A stretch of 64,000 bases of DNA, from NCBI RefSeq assembly GCF_051622035.1, contig NC_135355.1, forward strand, positions 26,136,486 through 26,200,485. The letters run 5' to 3'. The stretch is from Arctopsyche grandis. Its lineage: Eukaryota > Arthropoda > Insecta > Trichoptera > Hydropsychidae. The notes beneath the pieces are model-generated. The model did no database searches. It had not been told where the DNA came from and saw only the letters and a program-made list of their open reading frames with translations. This document shows, piece by piece, positions 22,246-34,640 of this stretch (position 1 is its first letter; the number at the start of each line of letters is the position of its first letter). The translations under genes and the position numbers were made by a program.

Positions 22246-25200
22246 CCCGTACTAGGCTGGGTGTAACGTCCTTTTCTTAGAATGTTTTAAAATGTTTTTA
22301 ACATTTCATATTTCGGGAAGTGAGTGATTTTCTTTTAGAATCAAACCACCTAGGGACCGATTTGATCAGTGATTTTTTTCTATTTTGATGAAGTCATATA
22401 ACCTTGCGAAGAAAGCAGTTGTATGACCGTTATGTATGTAGTTGCATAACTGCATAGTATTCTGATGTAGGCGAAAGTACGTCGCGTGGGTCGAGATATT
22501 TTTTCAAGCGGCAAACCAACATCACCATGACCTGCTCCAACGCAGTGCTCTGCTGCACCGAACAAGCACTAATCTGGCTCTAGGTTACTTGCTATAGCTA
22601 GTCTAGCCGGTCGTCGGCATATTTTAATAGCTCGTTTTTTATGTGCATCGATCGAACAACGTATTGAGCAGCTGAGTTTGAGACGTTGATGCAAGGCTGA
22701 CGTCACAATTAATGTCTTGTCGTTTATCGTCGGGTCATGTTTATGCATCGATACTATGTGTCATTCATTCATGGATCAACTATCTCGACTATTAATAACC
22801 ACTCGTCGCTTTAATATTCGAAGCAAACTGCACGAGCTTACTAACCCCAGTCAACTAATTAGCTGCGGAGAACTTTTTTCTCGCGCGAGATGGGTATTGT
22901 GCCATGACGGACGACGTAGATGAACGAGCTGTCTTAAGGTTGTTGTCGCACTCAGAAGAGACCATGAATGGAAGAATCATCCATGTTATGCATTATGTAT
23001 TCACAACTGGCAGTGTCTAGCTACCACAACCAGACGTTATATCGGATTCAAAACGCGTAACTTTCATTGTTTGCCCACTTCCCATCGGCGGACGTCTGAG
23101 AACTGTCCCCTCATGTTGTGTGACCGACCGTCCACCTGACTCCGTATCCTCGAGATGCGTCCGCTTGATTTGACACGCTCAATCCTGTCACATTTTTGTT
23201 CTTTGTTCAATTTCTTGTACTTGATGAAACATTAAATATGTATATTCAGAAAAATTCCGAGAGCAACGGACATTGACGTAGAGATGTCTAGCAATTTGTC
23301 CGTCGTAACAGTTTCTTAGAAACCATCAAATTTCGACCCGTTTCATACTGCAATACAAACGATCAAGTTATCGTTTGTACTTTTTCAATTGTTCGATGTA
23401 AGATTTTCAAAGACCAAAAATTTTCAGTTGTAGCATCTCTATTTTTGTCTGCCATCAAAACTGCTTGAATACCCACTCTAAAAACCAAAATCGTGTCTGA
23501 ATTTCTTAGCAGTATTGTAAACCTTTCATCTTAGATACAAGAGAACACAGCGTGCTATGAAGAAGTACCTTATGCTGTCGTATACCCAGTCTACCTGCTT
23601 GCTACAATGTACTTGATTTCAGGGTTTTTATCATTGAAAATTGTACCTTGTATTCAGGTACTCCCTGCGCGAAATACAACCTTCTATTTATTTTATTTTT
23701 GGTCTAGTGTCCTTGTCCACGTATGTTACTATTTATTCTTCTGAACGTTTCTTTTTATGAAATGTAGCTCGAATACACATTCGCTTTTGCTTCTGAGAGT
23801 TGAGTTTCTGGTTTTCCGTTTGGAGGTTGTCCACAAGTTTTCGGCAAGTTGGGGAGGGTGGGAGGCAATTAAATCGAGGTGGTCAGTGGCAGCTGGTGCC
23901 CCAATTGCGTGGCGTAGCCCCACCGGACGCAGCTCACCTGTCCTCAGCGGAGCAGCTGCCCTCTTGGGGGACAGGTGTTGTCCGCAGTACGATGATCTAC
24001 CATAAAACTCCTTTGTCTGATCGGCGATAAATTTCAATGTTTTCAGATCTGCCTTGATTTTATGCTGATTGTTTTATTATTCGAATTTGATTCTCGATAG
24101 ATTATGTACATATGTAGCTACTAGCTGTTTGTTATTCCTATTCAAATCCGTCGTTTTTGTGTGAATTAAATTCTGAACAGGAGTGATGTCAGTAAGTGAA
24201 AAATTGCATAGCTTAAGTATATACGATATTGAAATGCGAAAATAACAGGTATACGTTGTTCCGAGGGTCAGATGTTTTATTATGTATATGGATTTTATAA
24301 GGCAGAGTTGGATTTCATACTCGCATGTTCCATAGCCTCCTTTGAGCGTGCGAACGTTCTCGGAACCCGTAGTCCCCTTGTTTTCGCACTGCACTTTTTT
24401 TCGTCTCCCGCACTTATTATTTGGACGGAAATGCAGTTTGCATTGTGTGCAATTCGCTTCGCGTGCTGTTGGGTCTCTTTTGAATTTTGCTCTGTCTGAC
24501 TGAGCTCTCTTTTCTCCCTTTGCCTTCATTATCTTTTGGGTTTTTAGCTCCTCTGGGCTACATTATGTACGCAGCTCCTTTTACTTGAGTGGTATAGGCA
24601 TTGTGCGAAATTATACCTGAATTTTGTTTTCAAGCTTTGCGTAGGTATCCTTTCAGGGATTAACAACATTTTGGAATGAACTTTCCCCGCTATACAATAT
24701 GCGTATGCATGTTACTTTAATTCTGATCGCAAGTTTATTTGATTACAATCCATACACATACATGTGAAGACGCAGGCATTTTATGTGATTGAATATTTTG
24801 TGGCTGTTATTTGGGAATGGTAAATAAAAGATAGGAACGGCAATATTTGCAGACTACCTGCCCTCGTGTTCGTAACTCGCTCGGAAGACACGCTGTGGAT
24901 GTTTTCATTTGTTGAGCACTTCCACGTTCCAAAATTCTTTCGTGGGATTCTTTCTTACCTGGGTCTTCTATTTATTTTTTGCTGCTCTGAAGTCTGTCCT
25001 TTGTATTAATTGCACCTATGGAAAGATAACCAGCTGCTGCGTTATTGTTCCATTTAAACGGCGGGTCCTTATCTGGAACACATCCTGCTAAATTAGGGTA
25101 CGTGTGAAAAATATTCTTCGTAAGTTAAACCTGGGGTGACGATAATGCTAGTGACTTTTTAGCACATTTTATCGCGACTTTTTTCATATCCTCACAGGAC

Positions 25201-27815
25201 ATTGTGGAGCAACATCCTTTCTTTTTGACAAAAGGAATTGTTCTGCAACCCAATAGGTTGTACACAACCGTGTAAGTTGATAGGTGGTCTGTAGGTCTTT
25301 TCGAATATCGAATTATCTCATAACGACAATATGGCATGGTATAGTGTTCGAAATGTTCCACGTGTGTGGCTTGGGATGCGGGGACCAGCATTTTGTCATA
25401 CGATACATTACATCAGGGTGCGGGCGAACTCCTGCTTTGTTCATCTCGCGTGATGCTAGGTACTTACGTCTTCCAGTCTAAATTTTAGCAATGTGGTTGT
25501 TTGGTTACGTTGCTCTACAAACTAGTTTACTACTAGTACAGTTACTCCTGCTCTTTCACGTTCCCTTTCGAATGTACTACTCTGCTTCTATTGCCGTTGA
25601 GCTGCTGCTTTTTTTTATTCAAGCTCTCGTGGCTCGTCTACAACCATCGCATGCGGGGATTCCGCATTGGCGCTTCTTTTTGATAATGTGGTTAATTAAG
25701 GAGTCGTAACGGCCCGCCGGGCGCCAAATCGCCCTCTTCCGTTCGTGCTGGCATTTCTTGCACACGACAGGTGTTCGTGATGCACAAACCTTCCAAGAGA
25801 GGAACTCGCGTTCCCGAAGAACAAAGGAAATCCTGAGTGGCCGAAGCGAAAAGTTCTTTATTTAAATTTTTCAAAAGGTAAATTTTCGCCGAATTTCATA
25901 TTCCGTATAGTGTACAATAGTGAGAAATAATTTGAGACGAAAGCAATAATACAGCGGTTGAGAACGTAAAATCGCCAAAGCTCACGTGAAGCTTCTCATA
26001 ATATGCTGCGCAATTAGCCTGAGTAGAACATGTTTTTTTCTGTCAATTTTAATAGAGATCGTGAATGCTTTTCATCGTATCCTTCGCCCTTTATAACGAA
26101 TACAAAAAATAATGTAAAAAGAGCTTTTGGCGGTAGATTTTTAGGACGTGCAGCTGCCCGCCAGGAAGGAGAGAACATCTGCCGTACAACTTTGCCCGAC
26201 ATGTTATTTATTGCGTTCTTGAATATCTGTTTTTATTTTGGTTAATATGTTGTGCCGTATATACATATGTAGGCAATTTTACTTTTGTTCAAACTTATTT
26301 ACGCGTAAAGGAATTCTATTATGTTTTATGCAACGTTAAATGCTTAGCATCATATGAAAATGCAAGTTTTAAGTAATGTATAAATTCCGGTCTATTCTAG
26401 TTGATAAGGCTTATCACACCTAATAATCTAAATCCAGTGCTTTTTTTTATATATTAATACTTTCTATTTAGATCATATATAATACCTATCCTAAGCATTT
26501 TCAAACGTATGGACAGTTGAATGATGGATCAATGTTGTGATTCATTTGTTAAAATCTTGTTTATGAATGAGAATTTATGGTTTGTTTGTTTTTATTGAAG
26601 AGAAAACTTCTTAATGCGCGGTAGAGTGAATTGAATTTTCCCCTCTACACTGTTGAAATAGAATGGGACGCCAGGATTGTACATATGTACCCACGGCTTT
26701 CTCTTTATTGGGAATTACCTCGTAAACCTAACCTGTTTCTCACCCTGTGTGTGTATGTATGTAGGTTTTGCATGAGGGAACTTTTCTTTAGTAGCATGTA
26801 TAATGCACCCATTTTTATAAGGAAACACTAAATTTGCACCCCCTTGTATGCTATCTAAATATTACTTCAATAATCTAACGCGTTTATCGGAACCTACGAT
26901 AGCTCTTGCGAAAACGGCAGATGTTTCGGTTCCACTTTTTGTCCGCGTTTCATCGATACCATTCTTTATTGTTGTAGTCCTTCGGAAAAATGTTTTCGAA
27001 AGCGCGACGATTACGAAAACATCGAGAACGATTCGTTTTGACCCAACCCGATCCACACACGATGGTAGAGAGGCAAGCGGAGAGTCGCGATCCTTTGTAG
27101 TCTGCAGACTGACCTTAGCGGTGTGGTTCTCTTTTTTGTGGTGCTTGGTCGGTTTATTACCTACCGGTGTGCAAGGCAATTTTAAACCGAAGCGAAATGA
27201 GCTTTCTTGTGAACCTAAACGTTGTACATGCGTACACACCACTGAAATACACGCTTACAAGATGGCTGCCCCAACCTCGTGTTTTGAACGATGTCAAAGG
27301 AGACCGCTGTGCGGGGGTCTCGTCATACTCGCAGATTGATCTCCTCGCAGTCATAACATAACACACACAAAGCATTTATTGACTCGTCGGGTCACTCTTT
27401 GGTCACAGTGTCTCATGGTCACCGTGGCAGACCTTCGTCCATGCAAATGGTTTCTGAGAAATGCAACGGCGACTTCAATTGCCAAAGAGTTTCGAGACAG
27501 ACCCCCATATTGACCGAATTATATTTACTACACCAACAGTGACAGTCTCCAAGTCTGCGAAATGTGAGATCAGATTCTGTCGGTCACAAAACCAGTTTTC
27601 TTTTTAATTTGGAACGTACGTACATTTTCCATTTTCCAGTTCTCATTCAAGAAACGTGTACGGTTTCATTGCGCAAAGTGCTTCAATTCTGACCTAAAAA
27701 TCAACTTTTTGATAACCCAACAAACGTTGGTTGTTGGTTTCATTTTTAAGACATTACCGTGTCGTATAAGTACCTAATGCAATTCCAATGGTTCCAATGA
27801 TTTCAATAGTATCGA
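22246..27815. other. Intronic single-copy-looking DNA, candidate regulatory sequence
   Basis: Less AT-rich and less repetitive than the rest of the intron. I see no protein-coding exon with credible splice sites. Notable points are an E-box-rich patch (23885-23975) and a CAAGATGGCTGCC motif at 27258-27270. The short open frames on both strands are not recognised. Confidence 0.35.
23885..23975. promoter_or_regulatory. E-box cluster, candidate enhancer
   Basis: CAGCTG, CACCTG, CAGCTG and CAGGTG occur within about 90 bases. Such clusters are typical of bHLH-bound enhancers. This is inference from motif density alone. Confidence 0.25.
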
Positions 27816-28680
27816 CGAAAACACACAGCACGGAACGTGGCACATGGAACGTTGACAAGTTCTCCTACATTTCTTAAAATATGGGATACACCGTTATCGA
27901 TCAATGTCGAGCAAGGATTAATTTTTAAAAGGATACAATTTCACCAAAAACACTCCAGGGGGCGTCATTTTGGGGCGGGCGTGTTGGGCAAGCACGGCCC
28001 ATTTTTTTTGCATGTTTAAAAGTAAAAAAATTAGGTGCCACGTCTTTACGCCCTATGAATCGTTATGTGATCTTTGGTCATATTATTGCCATTTTTTCAC
28101 GAATAGACGTACATATGTATGTATGCATAATTTCTAGCATAGGCAACTAATTTCCAGGCGCTGCTCTAACCCCATTCAAAATGTCTCAAGGCGAACAAGA
28201 TAAACATCACGTCTACATTTTTTTCGCATGTTTAAAAGTACCTAAAAAACACGTGCCACTTGCATCGCTTTGTGTTTTCGACTTATGAATCGTTAGGTGA
28301 TCTTTGGCCATAGAATTTAGTATATTTTCATCACTTTTCACGGATACACATGTATGTGCATAAATACAAAACTAATTTCCAGGCGCTGCTCTAACCCCAT
28401 TAAAAATGTCTCAAAGCGAACAAGATAAAAATATTTTTTTTTCATGTTTTAAAGTATCTAGAAAACACGTGCCACTTGCATCGCTTTGTGTTTTCGACCT
28501 ATGAATCGTAAGGTGATCTTTGGCCATACATTGTAGTATATTTTCATCACTTATTGCCACTTTTTCTCGGATACACATATGTATGTGCATAAATACAAAA
28601 CTAATGTCCAGGCGCTGCTCTAACCCCATTCAAAATGTCTCAAGGCAAACAAGATAAACATCACGTCTACATTTGAGCAT
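27816..28680. repeat. MITE-derived tandem array, three 216-bp units
   Basis: It begins with CGAAAACACACAGCACGGAA, CGTGGCAC, the end of the 22074 MITE family. Then come three direct units that start with CATGTTTAAAAGTA or close variants at 28011, 28227 and 28443, a spacing of exactly 216 bases twice. Each unit contains GTGCCAC, GAATCGTTAGGTGATCTTTG and CAGGCGCTGCTCTAACCCCA. It is non-coding. Confidence 0.85.
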
Positions 28681-30689
28681 AAAATATTCGGCGGTTTGCT
28701 TTTGTTACCAATTATTATCATAGCAATCGCCGACTTACTCACACACACATTTGTATATAATTATAATACCCGAAAAAAATTACCAATTCTTCGAAAAGGT
28801 GCGTCGGCAAGGCCTCGTGGGTACAAGACTCTGGTCCCTCTGATCAATGATGTGCCGAATTCAGGTATCATTTTTAGGAGGAAAAAATCCATTTTTCTTT
28901 GGCCGTTGACTCTCAACTTGCGGTCGACTGACCTTTTATATTAAATGTATTAAATTTACGAGGTCAGACATGTGAGTGAGATTTTGGGTATTTGCCGGTT
29001 ACATTAGTCGTTTCCACGTTTTTTAATTTGCCGGTTTTTAAACTAACATTAGCATATTTCAACACGGTTAGGATGTATATGAGAGGCGAGGTCGCACATT
29101 TGGTCGATTGAAGACCATTTTATGACTTTATGTTTATTTGATCATGGGAACTGTTGAGACGGGCTCCTATGTTTAGTACATATAATACATACTTGATATC
29201 ATCATCAACGACTTTTTTTATTCGCACAATGAGCTTTTTCTGACTCACTTTAATTATGAGCACTCCATTCATCACATTCATTTCTTGCTGTTGGGAGTTG
29301 ATTCATTTTTGTATGTTATATATGCTTGGTCGGCTTTCATTTTTTTTCTTCTTGACAAGTTTAACACGGAAGACGTCAATACATCGATGATTATTTATAG
29401 CCTGTTGTTTGTCGATGCACTTTCGCGAACAATACGTTTCAGGTCATATGTATTTATTTTTACATACGCCCCCATTTAAGAAATGTCTCGGAAGACATGA
29501 CATGCCCACTCGTGGCACGATTATTTATAACATTTCCCTGGGTCGATTATTTACTTTCGATTAGATACGAAGTGTTTACATCCATATTTAAATACACAAC
29601 GTGTATTAGTATAAGTCTTTTTTACTGTCGCGATAAGTCTGTTCGCTTTGTTGTTTGAGTTGTGAGCTTGTGTCTGTCTGCTTTTGGTTATTTTAGTCGA
29701 CATTTTTCTGAAGAGACCCACGTTGAGAAATTGCGTTGCACAAGTAAAGCGCATGCAACTGCATCTTTTTTAAATTGCATGTCCTTGTTTTTCGCCGACG
29801 TTAATTATTGCTCAATAGTATCGATTTGGTGACCGTATATACATATATGTTGTTTTGTTGCGCAACATTCGATTGGTGAGGACATTCCGCGCTTTTCTCT
29901 CCTGTTTTTCGTCTCATTAACCAACCCTGTCTAAATATTCCTTTTTTACTGGAGAGTTCATCTTCTCTACCTGTTCGAGTGGGTTTTTTCCCTTTGCCGC
30001 CTTTGTTCCGGGCGCCGGACGTGGATGCGGTTAGGTCGAAAAATGAAGAAAAAATAAGTGGTCGGACCCAGTTTCATATGTCGACTCGATCAGGGGAAAA
30101 TTGATGGTGAATCGACCGTTTCGGTTCTCAGACCGCTTCCTGTGGTGACTTCCTGTCCTCATGAAGGAGGTACTCTACTTTCTCACGGACTCCCTTTTCT
30201 ACGGTAACTCGGCAGCTCCTTTTTCTCATTTTATTTGTGCTTCTCGTTTTTCAAAAGCCGCCCTCTTGGAGGTTCCACTTAATTTGTGCGTCTGCGGTTA
30301 GTGACTTCATCGAAGACTATCTTCCTATATTGTTGCATACAATCATTAAATTAGAACTCATTCGATGAACGTTTATTTTTGTCAAATATTTTACTCAAGT
30401 TGAACAAGATATTTAGTTTAATCGATTTATGTACATGACTTTTCCCACGGTAAATGGACACGTGTCATTAGTAAGTGACGATGACGAATTGTTTCCATGG
30501 CTCAGTTTGTTACATCGTCGACCATTTTCAATATATCATATGGATCATATTGGTGTTTGAATGTTTAAAATGCTTAGAATAATTATTAAGATTTACCTAT
30601 ACCTACAAACCAGATGTACCTTTACCATTCTAAGCATATAAGATATACTTTTTTGATCTTAACTGACATACAAATATTCTTTTCCTTTA
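28681..30689. other. Intronic DNA, no gene seen
   Basis: Mixed AT-rich and moderate-GC sequence. No recognised coding or mobile element. Confidence 0.4.
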
Positions 30690-30857
30690 TTTTACTCGGC
30701 TTCGCTCGGAATTTGTCATATAAACCGATTAAATATGGTTAATCTAATACTAAACATTTTATTTGAAAATTCATTTTTTTTTATTAATATGACGTCACGG
30801 ATTTTATGAACCAAAACTTGCATACATACAAAGTCTCTTTCGAAATTATACATTAAA
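30690..30857 (-). mobile_element. Eroded Helitron copy
   Basis: CTCGGCTTCGCTCGG followed by CATATAAACCGATTAA matches the Helitron 3' end on the minus strand, but the terminal CTAG is lost. The other side carries ACATACAAAGTCTCTTTCGA, AATTATACATTAAA, the family 5' end. It is very short inside. Confidence 0.7.
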
Positions 30858-31179
30858 TTTAGCAATATTTTTTGAACAATATAGATTTCTTCAAAATTAA
30901 TTAAAAAATGACACTTTAAGATGCTGATGTTGTAAAATATTAACATTGCAGGTTTTACCGGTAAATCAGTAGCTTCTATTCATAAAACATGAAATACTTA
31001 GCTTGTAAAACTAGTTGGAACAATCGACGATGCAATCTACATAATAAAAAGTTTGATTTGTATTTATTGCATTTACATCAAGATGAATTTCAAGTCATCG
31101 CTGAAATGATAAGATGATTACCATATAGGGCTTGGATGATAATACTGGTCACATACATTTTTAAAAATATGTGACCAAT

Positions 31180-31336
31180 ATATGTAAAATATATTTTCAC
31201 TAGTGAAAATATATATTCACCAATTCAAGCAGTGAAAATATATCAAACAATGAACCCTTAGATGAAAAAACCAACCCTGAAAATGTAACTGGTGATGATT
31301 TCACTGAATCTTCAGTGAAAATATATTTTCACTGTG
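31180..31336. repeat. Palindromic GTGAAAATATAT cluster
   Basis: TATATTTTCACTAGTGAAAA, TATA is a perfect palindrome, and CAGTGAAAATATATTTTCAC, TG is another at 31315-31336. Further single copies of the word lie between. Confidence 0.75.
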
Positions 31337-31689
31337 ATATGTTTACAAGTGGGTATATATTATATTATACAAAACGCAATGTTATTATAATATGAATAAC
31401 ATTCCATTTTCTAACTTCCACTGACCCTTGTCTTTAATTTACGACGTTTGAACTTGTATCAATGTCTATCAATCTACTCTGGTTTTGATTTGCGATGTTT
31501 GAGAAAACCCGTGAGAAAAACGGAATCCTATTTTGCAAAATTCTTATTTTGAAAATGACCGGCAGATCGGCATTTTATGAAAAGTTTACCGAATTACCGG
31601 TAAGTGAAATTGCGGACTATCAGAGTTCTTTGGTGAAGTTGGGTTATTAATTTTTCTACAATTTCAATTAGTACAGTTGAACCGGATTG

Positions 31690-32110
31690 GACGGAGATGC
31701 TTGTGCGAAGTTTTTCGGTAACGAGTGAGTGGTCAGTCGAGTAGGTGGGTGGGTGGGTGGGTGGGTGGATGGGTGATAGAGTGTGGTGCGGGTGGGTGCA
31801 CGTCGTGTGATAGGTATCGGGAGCGCAGAGTCGCGCTGCAGAGTTCGCTGGCACTGACCTACCGCACCGGCCGTCACTCGGTCACCGGCTCACGCCCCCA
31901 CCACCACACCACACTACCACCACCACTCTGGTCTGGTCCGGTCCGTTCTGCTCTGTTCTTGCTGTTTGCTAGTTGCTGCTTCCATCTACTCGCTGTCTTT
32001 GCTCTCCTGGTACTTCGGTTGCTGCGGACCGTCCTGCGCACGCGTTCCGCTCGCCATAACAAACAATCATCAGCCGAGGAGGTTATCTCTCTCTGTCTCG
32101 ACAGCACATG
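31690..32110. promoter_or_regulatory. CpG-rich island with G4-prone tract, candidate alternative promoter
   Basis: An abrupt CpG-rich patch inside the intron starts with a (GGGT)n run at 31745-31770, followed by GC-rich sequence with many CG dinucleotides and CCACCAC repeats. The overlapping frames on both strands look like composition effects. A non-coding first exon of MEX3 or an unrelated transcript is possible but unproven. Confidence 0.35.
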
Positions 32111-32387
32111 AACTGCATGAGTAATGTAAAATGACCTATACGATAATATTCAATCGTCTCAGTATATTGTTTGATAAATGTTTGCAATTTTGTATTGTTA
32201 ACCGTTTAACGTCCGCCCAGTTAGGTGATTTTTGTGTTTGGAACAAAAAACATATATTCCGAATTCGGGAATATTTTCTACGGATGAGATTTTATTTGAT
32301 GATACTCATTTTATTGATTAGTCCAGACGTATTTAATTCATTTTCAACAAATTGTGTTTTATTTCTTATCCTGTCAATACATTAAAA

Positions 32388-33181
32388 TCTAATATATAAT
32401 TTCAAAAGAGACTTTGTATGTACAATGTATATAAGTTTGAGTTCGTAGAATCCGTGGCGTGAAATTTGACCACTAGAATGCCAGAGATGTTTTTTAGACC
32501 TAAATCAGTCCAAAAAAAAAATCAATATTTTTTTATCCATAATATAGACTTCAACTTTAATTTTTAGTCATTAGTTCATTAGAAATACGACATATGTTTG
32601 ATAATAGGGCTGCCACAAATTTTTAATTTGAAAAAAAAAATTTAAATGTAGAAAGTTGTTCATTATTATAATGTAGTAAATCGTTGGAAATATGTAATGA
32701 TATAGGGTTGCCACATCAAAAAAAAAATCACAAATTTCACGGAAAATAATAAAAAAAAATTAAACTAGAAAATTAACAAAATAAACGGAATGTAAACAAG
32801 TTGAAATTTGTAGACGAAAATATTTTTTTTGTGAAATTTGACACGTCACAATGAACATGTGGTAGCCCTGACGACATATATTCACTTAATGACGATTAAC
32901 TTTGAAACCAGTTGGAAAATTTTTTTTTTTTTATAATTTTCCTTAAAAATATACAGAGGTCTCTTGATTTTTAGCTGAATTCTTTAATTACACAATTTCG
33001 CCTTATAACATGTGCGGCTATAGCTGTCAACGGCATTGAAGTGGTAATAAAAAAAACAAATGTGTTCAAATAAATTAAGATAAAATAAAACTATTCAAAT
33101 GAATTTAATAAAACTATCAAATTAACCATGTTTAAGCGGTTTATATTACAAATACCGAGCGAAGCCGGGTAAAACCACTAG
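32388..33181 (+). mobile_element. Intact non-autonomous Helitron, 794 bp
   Basis: The 5' end is TCTAATATATAATTTCAAAA, GAGACTTTGTATGT and the 3' end is the hairpin CCGAGCGAAGCCGG plus GTAAAACCACTAG. The element sits between A (32387) and T (33182), as Helitrons do, with no target duplication. The interior is AT-rich with no Rep/helicase coding. Confidence 0.88.
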
Positions 33182-34339
33182 TATGTATATAATAAAGTGT
33201 ACGAACTTTACGTTTGATATTTTAATTATTCCATTATCTCTATTAAAACTTTTTGAATGAGGGACGTGTTCGTAATAGGCAATTAAATATTGCTGATGCA
33301 TATCAAAATATTGATCCAGTAAGCGACGACCATTTTTTGTACATCGTGATTAAATTACGTACTCTTGGCATGTGTTTTTTTTTAGGTAATGTTGGCTATA
33401 TAGGAATTCCATTATGATTAATTTGTACACACACCTGTTTGTATTTAGATTGCATCCTCGTGCTGCTCGATTGGTTTATTGCGACATTTGCGAAGGAAAA
33501 AGTCTGTGAAATATTACAACGCGGTCGTGCTTAGTTCAATGCCAGGCGGTCAGCGCCACTTGGACTTGGACTTGAAAACAGATCGTTCTAGCGCTGTGAT
33601 GGAGTTCTCGAGCTAGGCGATTATAAACACGTTGGATTAACCGTCGTGCGACCAGGTGGGGGTCTTGCAAGACCCCTCTTTGTAACGGTAATTCCCCGTG
33701 AGCGGTGGGGACAGGTGTGTTTATGACGGGTGAAACTCCCCTCGTTTATTTATTTTTTATACATAGGGTACAATTCTACTCTTCCAATTTACGAGGGGCA
33801 GTTGAAGCACGTTAGCTCAAAACCGTTGAACAACCTTGAAACGTAATTTGTACCAAATGAGGGGATTTGAATAATAAACGTATTTTTTTATTATTCATGT
33901 TATTGACATGAAATATGGAAAATATATTTTATAGCCAGAAAATCTGAAATACGAACTATTCTTTCACTATGTAAGTACCCCGATTTCTTAGGTAACGGGT
34001 CTGGGTATCGTAGCTAATTAATCCCAAGTGGGTTAAAATAAAGATCTTGATTAAAACGCTCTCAAACCTGTCGTTTATAATACATATTTTTTTATATTTA
34101 GTGTTACATAAATGGATTAATAAATTAACAACATTATTAAACATTTTTTTCTCAAATCTCTCTTAAAATTGGGATCGTTGGATCGTTTATAATATTTTTT
34201 GCAAATACTACTTATAATTAATGTTATTACAGCATAATTAAAAATCAATGACTGCTGTCCATTTTTACAAACCTTTTTAGTTTCACTTTACGATTATTCC
34301 TTCTTTATTAAAATGCGATAAATATTTTTTACATTATCT
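33182..34339. other. Intronic DNA with possible piggyBac-type end
   Basis: TTAACCGTCGTGCGACC at 33637 followed by the perfect palindrome GGGGTCTTGCAAGACCCC (33659-33676) resembles the end of piggyBac-like elements at a TTAA site. No second end is visible. The rest is AT-rich. Confidence 0.3.
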
Positions 34340-34640
34340 ACAGCCATTAACATACATTGCTGGATGAAGGTCTCTCCAGCACGCTTTCATTCGTATCTGT
34401 TGTGAGCAACTCTCATCCATCTAATCCCACACATTTTTGCAAGCTTTTTGTTAACTTCATTCTTATTTCATTCACCCATCTTTCTTCTGGCCTCCTTGCA
34501 CCCTTTTGCATTCTCTTTCATCCGTACTTCATTGCCACTTTAATCTCTCTGCACTATTAACTACCCTTGTTATGCTTCTAACCCGCATATTCCGTTTCCT
34601 ACATCTTCTCGTTGTGTCGACCCCATGGCATTCCATACAT
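34340..34640 (-). pseudogene. Eroded RTE-like non-LTR retrotransposon fragment
   Basis: On the minus strand the sequence reads like the C-terminal tail of an RTE/craniofacial-type reverse transcriptase: a block AERLKWQ, a TDERE segment, and the closing AGAGACCTTCATCCAGCA. Several stops and frameshifts break it. Similar tails lie at 38700, 49185 and 57105. Confidence 0.6.
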
